NCBI GenBank assembly: GCA_023621975.1
Contig: JAMOAC010000141.1
Span: 1-5,981, forward strand
Origin: Bacillota bacterium
Lineage (GTDB): Bacteria > Bacillota_A > Clostridia > Acetivibrionales > DUMB01
Direction of reading: 5' to 3'
DNA: 5,981 bases
The position numbers and the translations under genes were made by a program. Positions 1 to 4,834 of this stretch are shown piece after piece; position 1 is the first letter of the stretch; the number at the start of each line of letters is the position of its first letter. The notes below the pieces were generated by a model, which saw only the letters and a program-made list of their open reading frames with translations, ran no database searches and was not told the DNA's origin.

Positions 1-2
1 TT

Positions 3-1637
3 ACATTTTTAATTCTAACCAGAGGGGTGGGGGTGGCTCAACCCCTTTTTACACAATTATATGGACTTAACTACTTGAAAATTGATAAATTTTTTGATAA
101 TATCACAAAAAACAGAAAAATCACCTTCAATCCTGACCTTGTCAACAGGTTTATGACCTATTCAAGGATTCTTGATCCTGATTCAAAACTCGGAAGCTAT
201 GAAAAGCTAAATACCTTCTATGAAGGGCCTGTATTTGATTATCAGCATATCATGAGAACAATGGATCTGATGTATGAACACTACAACGAATACATCGAAC
301 ACCTGTTTAAGGCAAGTGGAAAGATTCATAAACGCAATACTGCCGTATGTTATTATGATTGTACCAATTTCTATTGTGAAGCGGAAAGCCAGGATCCAGA
401 CTATGTAGACGAGGTTACCGGGGAAGTCTTTACAGGACTTCGTCAATATGGTTTTCCCAAAGACCATAAACCTAACCCTCTTGTTGAATTGGGATTATTC
501 ATGGACACTAACGGTATTCCGATTTCCATGTGCATAGCACCCGGTAACACAAATGAGCAGACAACTGCCATTCCACTTGAAAAAGAGCTTATCAAAATGT
601 TCGGAGACGAGAGGCGAAAATTCATATATTGTGCTGATGCAGGTCTGAGTTCCTACCACATAAGAAACTTTAACTCCATGGGAGGCAGAGCCTTTGTTGT
701 TACGCAGTCAGTTAAAAAATTATCCGATGCCCTGAAGGAGGCTGTATTTAATGATTGCGATTACAGACTTCTTTCTGATGATTCACCTGTAAGCATTGAG
801 ATGCTGAAAACCTTTGACAAAAAAGATGAAAAGAACAGATTTCTATACGAAGACAAGGCTTATAAAATCATTGAAGCAAACACTTTGCTTGATGTAGGAA
901 TTTATGAAGAGAAAATTCTTAATAACGGAAAAACAAAGAAGGTAAAATCAAAGGCCACCTTAAAGCAACACGTCATCGTTACATTTTCAAGGAAAAGCAT
1001 GGAATATCAACGTTTTATCAGAAATCGTCAAATTGAAAGAGCAAAGAAGATTCTTGAGAAAATGGATCCTGAAGAATACAAAAAGGGACCTAATGATGTT
1101 ACCCGGTTTATCAAGAAAGTGGGACATTCTAAAGATAAATATGAGTTGGATCTTGAAAAAATCAGAGAGGAAGAAAAGTACGACGGTTTTTATGCTGTTG
1201 CTACAAATCTGGATGATAATGTGAAGAACATACTCGCCATAAATGATCAACGCTACAAGATTGAAGATTGCTTCAGAATACTCAAGACAGATTTTTCATC
1301 AAGGCCATATTTCCATCACACAAGAGAAAGAATCATTGCTCATTTTATGATTTGTTATACAGCACTTTTGATTTTCAGGCTGCTTGAAGTCAAGTTGAAT
1401 AGGTTTGATAAAAATACACATCTTACTACGAGGAATATCATTGAAACCCTGAAGAATATGCAGGTAGCCAACATCTCGGATCTTTGCTATTCTTCACAGT
1501 ATACAGGTTCTAAAACATTAAGTGCATTAGAGGGAGTATTTACCCTGGGATTAGACAAGCAATATTACCTCCCAAAAGAACTTAACAAAAAATGCAGAAA
1601 AAATTTTATAGGGAACAATCTCATACAACATTTTTGA
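3..1637 (+). CDS. IS1634-family DDE transposase, 5' end missing
   Basis: This is a DDE (RNase H-fold) transposase that would cut and join the ends of its own insertion sequence. Counting from a GTG at 27, the catalytic triad can be placed: D111 in a YYDCTNFY motif, D204 in IYCADAGLSS, and E413 in YKIEDCFRILKTDF, the Y-x-x-E-x-x-F-R-x-x-K-like signature of the IS4 group that includes IS1634. The stretch from D204 to E413 is long, as expected for the beta-strand insertion of this group. The GTG at 27 gives 536 residues, but the frame is open back to the left edge and the GTG has no clear ribosome binding site. IS1634 transposases usually carry more N-terminal sequence, so the true start is probably upstream of the window. 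The stop is TGA at 1635-1637. No internal stop or frameshift was seen. The family call is from motif recognition, not a database search. Confidence 0.88.
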   Translation, partial: TFLILTRGVGVAQPLFTQLYGLNYLKIDKFFDNITKNRKITFNPDLVNRFMTYSRILDPDSKLGSYEKLNTFYEGPVFDYQHIMRTMDLMYEHYNEYIEHLFKASGKIHKRNTAVCYYDCTNFYCEAESQDPDYVDEVTGEVFTGLRQYGFPKDHKPNPLVELGLFMDTNGIPISMCIAPGNTNEQTTAIPLEKELIKMFGDERRKFIYCADAGLSSYHIRNFNSMGGRAFVVTQSVKKLSDALKEAVFNDCDYRLLSDDSPVSIEMLKTFDKKDEKNRFLYEDKAYKIIEANTLLDVGIYEEKILNNGKTKKVKSKATLKQHVIVTFSRKSMEYQRFIRNRQIERAKKILEKMDPEEYKKGPNDVTRFIKKVGHSKDKYELDLEKIREEEKYDGFYAVATNLDDNVKNILAINDQRYKIEDCFRILKTDFSSRPYFHHTRERIIAHFMICYTALLIFRLLEVKLNRFDKNTHLTTRNIIETLKNMQVANISDLCYSSQYTGSKTLSALEGVFTLGLDKQYYLPKELNKKCRKNFIGNNLIQHF

Positions 1638-1645
1638 TAAACAGT

Positions 1646-1690
1646 AAAGAGGCATAAACCTTGAAATCTCAATGTTTATTGCCTCTTTTA
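1646..1690 (+). terminator. Rho-independent terminator-like hairpin after the IS1634 transposase
   Basis: AAAGAGGCATAAAC at 1646-1659 pairs with GTTTATTGCCTCTTT at 1674-1688, with one bulged base, a loop of about 14 bases and a short T-rich tail. It begins 8 bases after the transposase stop, which is the right place to end its transcript. Confidence 0.65.
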
Positions 1691-1698
1691 TGTTATTT

Positions 1699-1715
1699 AA
1701 CTGTCAAACTCGGGA
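1699..1715 (+). repeat. Probable right terminal inverted repeat of the IS1634 element
   Basis: AACTGTCAAACTCGGGA lies directly after the transposase terminator and before unrelated sequence, where the right end of an IS1634-type element should be. Its partner would read TCCCGAGTTTGACAG at the left end, which is outside the window, so the repeat is inferred rather than shown. The exact last base is uncertain by a few positions. Confidence 0.45.
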
Positions 1716-1832
1716 TTTATATTTTATCTTTACCAAATACCTTTGCATATGGACTATTATGTCTGGAAATTTGTCTTTTATTGCAATTGATTGGCGAAGA
1801 GTAACTTTCTTACCTAAATTGTCAATAGACTT
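1716..1832. other. Unassigned spacer between IS1634 and IS66 ends
   Basis: This 117-base AT-rich stretch is probably the remaining host or older-element DNA between two insertion sequences. On the - strand one frame is open from the IS66 end to a stop formed by the IS1634 end, reading KSIDNLGKKVTLRQSIAIKD and then about 20 more residues. It looks protein-like but has no start in this DNA, and I do not recognise it. It may be a fragment of a gene interrupted by IS1634, or chance. Confidence 0.3.
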
Positions 1833-1848
1833 GTAAGCATCAAACACA
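1833..1848 (+). repeat. IS66 terminal inverted repeat, tnpC-distal end
   Basis: GTAAGCATCAAACACA agrees with the opposite end of the element at GTAAGC, at TCAA (positions 8-11) and at scattered later bases. The match is imperfect, as is usual for IS66 ends. Confidence 0.6.
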
Positions 1849-1868
1849 ATCAGCCCTGTTCATTCAAA

Positions 1869-2149
1869 TCAGGTCAGTCTTTTTCTGTCCAGCCATTCTC
1901 AAAAGCATTCGAAATCTCATCCTAAATTCTTCAACTACAAACCAACATCAGTTCCCAGCTCATATGCCCGACCACGACCACAGTATTAGTAAGTCTTTCA
2001 GCAAATCTGCTGTTCTCCTGCTCCATATGGGGAAAATGCTCTATCACATAGGCGGAGTAATCCAAATCAAAAATATAACGCTCTAATCCACCATTTACAA
2101 AATCCGAGATGAAATTAATCATAAATGCCGTGTGCTTTTTGAAATTCAT
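1869..2149 (-). pseudogene. Small ORF downstream of IS66 tnpC, frameshifted
   Basis: The start ATG at 2149-2147 overlaps the tnpC stop as TGATG, an arrangement that suggests translational coupling. The first frame is open for 72 residues to about 1931. Its first 57 or so residues look like a genuine acidic, aromatic-rich small protein (FISDFVNGGLERYIFDLDYS, then a YVIEHFPHMEQEN segment). After LTNTV the reading becomes unlikely, and plausible C-terminal wording appears in other frames: EEFR, then DEISNAFENG, then WLDRKRLT before a stop at 1869-1871. At least two single-base shifts would restore a protein of roughly 90-95 residues. No catalytic motif was recognised. I recall similar small ORFs after tnpC in other Firmicutes IS66 elements, but the function is unknown and that memory is unchecked. 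Confidence 0.5.
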
Positions 2150-3241
2150 CAGTCTTCCTCCCAGGCATATTTTTCAGGTTCTGTTCCTTTTGACTTCGGT
2201 ATAAACACCTTTTGCGGTATTTTTGCACTGCCTGGCAAAAAATCTTCGATCACGGATACATAGCTCGGTTTTCCAAGGTTGGGTACGTGAGTAAAAATCC
2301 ATGTCAAATATTCAAACGGGTTTAAACCATTTTCCCTTGCGGTTTCAACAAGACTGTAATACACTGTGCAGGCTCTCGCGCCGCTTGGTGTGTTGCTGAA
2401 AAACCAGTTCTTGCGCCCAATAACAAAGGGCTTGATGCTGCGCTCTGCACGGTTGTTCGATATTTCCAGACGTCCGTCCAGCGGATACCTCTCAAGATAT
2501 TTGTGCTGGGACTGTGCATAATGCGCTGCTTTACCAAGAAGGGTATTGGGAAGGCATTCAAATGCCCAATCTAGTCGTAAAATTCATCTATCAGAGGTCT
2601 AGACAGCTTTTTACATTCTTTAAGCCGGTTTTCCGAAGTCAACAAAGCAAATTGTCGCTCAAAATGAAACGGTTTATCGCAATAGGCAACTCCCTTTGCT
2701 GCATTGGAATCCGGTTGCTTATCTTTTGGCAGGGTTTTCAGCACATCGAAAAATTTCCTCCGCAGATGCGCCCAGCAGCCAATAACAGTAATGTTTTCGG
2801 GCAGCTTGTGATACCCATCATACCCGTCTGCGTGGAGATAACCTGAAAAACCCTTTAAAAATTCTTCCGGATGTGTATGCTTCCTGTCTCGCTGATAATC
2901 ATAAAGTACAATCTGATGTTTTGCCTCCCCGCTTGTGCGGAACAGCCACATGTAACTCTTTGACTGAGCCGTCTTTTCCGGTTCTTTCAGCACCTGCAAA
3001 ACTGTTTCATCCGCATGCAGCACATCATGTTTGCACAATTGCCGCTTCATTTCCTCGTATATCGGTTCCAGCCAGTCCTCACACGCTTTAATGAGCCCGT
3101 TTGATATGATCTGCCGTGAAATCAGGTGCCATTCTGTATCCATTCGTACTCCTGCCGATATAATGGCAATGTCATAAGAAATTTTTGCTCTGCAATATGC
3201 GCTATCGTCTCGGTAGTCTGCTGCAACTTCTTGTGTATCCA
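2149..3241 (-). pseudogene. tnpC: IS66 transposase TnpC, 5'-truncated and frameshifted
   Basis: TnpC is the DDE transposase of IS66 elements. Three consecutive frames carry it. The N-terminal piece (about 3211-3125) reads ETIAHIAEQKFLMTLPLYRQ then EYEWIQNGT. A shift near 3124-3127 leads to LISRQIISNGLIKACEDWLE, the first acidic residue in HDVLHADET (codon 3011-3009), the second in GYLHADGYDGY, and GCWAHLRRKF. At 2576-2569 the frame hits a TAG; moving five bases on restores the reading at TGG 2568 (WAFECLPNTLLGKA), then NNRAERSIKPFVIGRKNWFF with the catalytic Glu at 2445-2443, and the usual C-terminus VETARENGLNPFEYL to a TGA at 2151-2149. The three catalytic residues survive but in separate frames. 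The zinc-finger-type N-terminal region of a full TnpC (about 500 residues) is missing, with no credible start. Nonfunctional unless a shift is programmed, which nothing here suggests. Confidence 0.85.
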
Positions 3242-3260
3242 TACAACAACTCCGTTTCTG

Positions 3261-3297
3261 GTTGAAAAAGTTTGCTTACTTTTTCTACTTTTTCAAC
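3261..3297. repeat. Perfect 11-bp inverted repeat with a tandem 9-mer, inside IS66 end
   Basis: GTTGAAAAAGT at 3261-3271 is exactly complementary to ACTTTTTCAAC at 3287-3297, with a 15-base loop. The 9-mer TACTTTTTC occurs twice in tandem at 3277-3285 and 3286-3294, so one copy overlaps the right arm. It sits between the IS66 terminal repeat and the truncated tnpC, close to the presumed deletion junction. It could be a transcript hairpin, a transposase-binding site or a by-product of the rearrangement. Confidence 0.45.
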
Positions 3298-3347
3298 TGT
3301 TTTTATTGTGATTGTATCAACTTCGCAACTGTTATACTATGTACGTA

Positions 3348-3363
3348 TATACTTGACGCTTAC
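3348..3363 (-). repeat. IS66 terminal inverted repeat, tnpC-proximal end
   Basis: Read on the - strand from 3363 this is GTAAGCGTCAAGTATA, the imperfect partner of the repeat at 1833-1848. About 120 bases separate it from the first recognisable tnpC frame, a space normally occupied by tnpA and tnpB; this places the internal deletion. Confidence 0.6.
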
Positions 3364-3380
3364 TTCTTTACTGGTATTTA
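3353..3380 (+). promoter_or_regulatory. Possible outward-facing hybrid promoter at the IS66 end
   Basis: TTGACG at 3353-3358, within the terminal repeat, is followed after 16 bases by TATTTA at 3375-3380 in the flanking DNA. Outward -35 boxes in insertion-sequence ends are well known. No + strand gene follows closely; transcription would run antisense into the URO-D-like gene. The boxes are imperfect and could be chance in AT-rich DNA. The rest of 3381-3528 shows nothing I can name. Confidence 0.2.
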
Positions 3381-3528
3381 CTATGTCTATCGCTATATAT
3401 AGTTTGTTATTTTCATAACATATTATATTGACTTTAGTAGGTTATATAGACATCTGGCATCTTTATCAAGGCAATGAAAAATGCAAATTAATGTAAGAGT
3501 AGAATATGTATTTTTTAATATAATGCTA

Positions 3529-4623
3529 TTAAAATCTTATTTCAGGAAGCCCGAAGTAATCACGGTAAGCATTAACCATGGCAAGGTAATTTCTCACGGG
3601 TACGCTTGAAGTTATTGCATTGCTGGCAGTAAAGATATGTCCTCCATTACCCATCCCTGCCTCAATACACTCAATAGTATAATATTTAACTTCTTCTTCT
3701 GATCCATAACTTAATAATGTTCCGCAGTCCATATTTCCATAAAATGTTATGCGCTCTCCATACGCTTTCTTCAATTTTTTAAGATCCATTCCTGCTTTCA
3801 TATCAATCTCTATGTAACCGTCAACATTTGTATTTAAAAGGAAATCTTCAATAACCTCCCATAAATTGCCATCACTCGCATTAACCGCCCAACCCCCAAA
3901 GCTGTGGATATAATCTGATAATTTCCTGATTTCTGGCATTATGTAATTGCGATAACACTGAGGCGAAATAATCGGCCTGTTTCCCGCAAAATCGCCTCCT
4001 ACTCCTATATGGCGTATGCCAAGCTGCCCATATTTTTCAATACGTCTTAATGAATTGATGGTACATAGCTTGAAGTGCTCATAAGCTGTATCGGGATCCA
4101 ATATCATAGTCTGCATCAAATCTGTGTCAGTCCACACCCCATGGCTGTACGCAGGAGCAAATAGATCCAGTTCCAGTTCCCGGCTTCTCATTTCTTCTTT
4201 GATATAACTATATACTATAAAACTAAGGTCATTTAATTTTTTATTTTCCATTTCAAACTTTCTGCGCTCATTTCGAGCTTTTATAACTTCAACAGGATCA
4301 TCCTTATTATATCCGTCTTCAATGCTTGTGTTTTGTGGTACAGATAATTCCCCAGGCGGCAAGGGATTTGGTAATATATACATAAGATCGTGTCCTAGGC
4401 GAACTGCCAGTTCAACCCTGTCCTTCGCATAATTGCGCAATGCTTTTTCCCACCCTATTTCCTCAACATATTCTTTCCAATTTCCTCCTTCACCTTCATA
4501 ATAGAAAAACTTCCTCCCAAGGATAACATCTGCCACCGGAGACAATAACACATATTCAAAAATTGGAGTCCTGTCGGGCTGCTTATGAGATAAAGCCGCA
4601 TCTATTCGCTCCCTTGAAGTCAA
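3529..4623 (-). CDS. URO-D-superfamily protein, function unknown (methyltransferase-like, lacks zinc ligands)
   Basis: The 364-residue protein covers the usual length of the URO-D fold (a TIM barrel). It opens with TSRERIDAALSHKQPDRTP, the standard start of this superfamily, and has the core motifs GVGGDFAGNRPIISPQCY (207-224), NASDGNLWEVIEDF (248-261), VDGYIEID (267-274), ITFYGNMDCGTLL (292-304) and GGHIFTASNAI (327-337). True UroD carries an RQAGR substrate-binding motif near the N-terminus, which is absent, so heme synthesis is unlikely. Corrinoid methyltransferases such as MtaA bind zinc through H-x-C-G and a later Cys; by my alignment these positions are A249-S-D251-G and N335, so zinc-thiolate chemistry is also unlikely. 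No signal peptide or membrane segment is seen; probably cytosolic. The start is TTG at 4623, supported by its Shine-Dalgarno site and by the conserved N-terminus. No corrinoid protein or transporter is adjacent; the gene stands alone between mobile elements. Confidence 0.85.
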   Translation of the reverse strand: MTSRERIDAALSHKQPDRTPIFEYVLLSPVADVILGRKFFYYEGEGGNWKEYVEEIGWEKALRNYAKDRVELAVRLGHDLMYILPNPLPPGELSVPQNTSIEDGYNKDDPVEVIKARNERRKFEMENKKLNDLSFIVYSYIKEEMRSRELELDLFAPAYSHGVWTDTDLMQTMILDPDTAYEHFKLCTINSLRRIEKYGQLGIRHIGVGGDFAGNRPIISPQCYRNYIMPEIRKLSDYIHSFGGWAVNASDGNLWEVIEDFLLNTNVDGYIEIDMKAGMDLKKLKKAYGERITFYGNMDCGTLLSYGSEEEVKYYTIECIEAGMGNGGHIFTASNAITSSVPVRNYLAMVNAYRDYFGLPEIRF

Positions 4624-4631
4624 TGTATATT

Positions 4632-4641
4632 CCCCTCTCCT
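4632..4641 (-). promoter_or_regulatory. Ribosome binding site that fixes the TTG start
   Basis: On the - strand the leader reads AGGAGAGGGG, ending 8 bases before the TTG at 4623-4621. The AGGGG half has good spacing, and the AGGAG half lies 13 bases away. No ATG or GTG fits this site in frame, which supports the TTG. Confidence 0.7.
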
Positions 4642-4653
4642 TTTTAATTGTAC

Positions 4654-4685
4654 GCTCTCGAAAAGTCCGAGAGCTTTATTTTTAT
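4654..4685 (+). terminator. Terminator-like hairpin between the divergent genes
   Basis: GCTCTCG at 4654-4660 pairs perfectly with CGAGAGC at 4668-4674 around the loop AAAAGTC, and TTTATTTTTAT follows on the + strand. In the + direction this is a good intrinsic terminator, but no + gene ends here. It could stop transcripts running antisense through the URO-D-like gene, or guard the downstream insertion sequence from read-through. In the - direction it is a hairpin in the 5' leader of the URO-D-like gene, about 13 bases before the ribosome binding site and without a T-tract. Confidence 0.5.
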
Positions 4686-4702
4686 ATGTTTCAGGGTTCA
4701 GC

Positions 4703-4779
4703 TTTTAAGCTTCACCCCTACTTTGTAAACAACTTTCATATACAAACTTCCATTTATTACAGCTTCACTTTTTAAGCTT
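4703..4779. repeat. Short direct repeats in the intergenic region
   Basis: TTTTAAGCTT occurs at 4703-4712 and again at 4770-4779, and AGCTTCAC at 4708-4715 and 4761-4768. The two blocks are about 60 bases apart upstream of the right-hand transposase, each followed by a C-run. They may lie in the subterminal region of that insertion sequence, whose left boundary I could not fix, or be simple AT-rich coincidence. Confidence 0.35.
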
Positions 4780-4781
4780 TT

Positions 4782-4827
4782 CCCCCCAAAATAGTTTTAT
4801 GTTTACTAATTCTATTTCGTTTGGGGG
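4782..4827 (+). promoter_or_regulatory. Hairpin that could mask the transposase ribosome binding site
   Basis: CCCCCAAA at 4783-4790 is complementary to TTTGGGGG at 4820-4827. In an alternative pairing, AAATAG at 4789-4794 also pairs with CTATTT at 4812-4817, extending the stem. The GGGGG at 4823-4827 lies 7 bases before the ATG at 4835 and is the only Shine-Dalgarno-like sequence there, so the stem would hide it. Insertion sequences often use such structures to block translation of read-through transcripts. The structure is inferred by eye. Confidence 0.5.
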
Positions 4828-4834
4828 TTTTTAT

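Larger units (their letters stand above)
1..1715 (+). mobile_element. IS1634-type insertion sequence, 3' part (left end outside window)
   Basis: The element holds one long transposase gene, then a hairpin and a candidate terminal repeat ending near 1715. The left end and left inverted repeat lie outside the window, so the total length and any target duplication cannot be seen. The family is assigned from the transposase; the right boundary is inferred from the sequence CTGTCAAACTCGGGA lying just past the terminator. The transposase frame is intact across everything visible, so this copy may be recent compared with the decayed IS66 next to it. Confidence 0.7.
1833..3363 (-). mobile_element. 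Internally deleted, decayed IS66-family element
   Basis: Both ends begin with GTAAGC when read inward: GTAAGCATCAAACACA from 1833 on the + strand and GTAAGCGTCAAGTATA from 3363 on the - strand. IS66 ends typically begin with GTAA. Between them lie a broken tnpC and a small broken ORF, all on the - strand. The span of 1531 bases is well below the roughly 2.4-2.7 kb of a full three-gene IS66 element: tnpA, tnpB and the N-terminal region of tnpC are absent. The flanking octamers (ATAGACTT on the left, TTCTTTAC on the right) do not match, so no target duplication remains. The copy cannot make its own transposase but could in principle be moved by a related one. Confidence 0.75.

Noticed and set aside
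207..1250. ORFs opposite or out of frame inside the IS1634 transposase (207-467, 443-625, 987-1250, 1033-1224)
   Set aside because: The overlapping transposase frame explains the sequence through its conserved motifs; these are shadows.
2322..2561. A 79-codon - strand ORF
   Set aside because: The neighbouring frame carries the conserved TnpC C-terminus (NNRAER, IGRKNW), so this reading is a shadow.
2571..2576. Programmed frameshift in tnpC
   Set aside because: No slippery run or stimulatory hairpin is evident, and the gene is 5'-truncated with another shift near 3125, so decay is the simpler explanation.
2571..3242. A 223-codon - strand frame starting at ATG 3242 as an intact gene
   Set aside because: It is the middle part of IS66 TnpC. 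The first 33 or so residues are out of frame relative to the family and the TAG at 2571-2573 follows a frameshift; the real sequence continues in other frames on both sides.
3277..3294. Start of a CRISPR or tandem-repeat array
   Set aside because: Only two 9-base units with no spacer; no further copies.
2514..3311. Several + strand ORFs opposite tnpC (2514-2846, 2873-3091, 3126-3311)
   Set aside because: They are antisense to recognisable TnpC sequence, have no clear ribosome binding sites and read as low-complexity, Cys/Ser/Phe-rich shadows.
1825..3371. An 8-base target duplication flanking IS66
   Set aside because: The flanking octamers ATAGACTT and TTCTTTAC do not match.
4563..4775. A 70-codon + strand ORF across the start of the URO-D-like gene
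   Set aside because: It begins antisense to the conserved N-terminus, runs through the terminator-like hairpin and resembles no protein I know.
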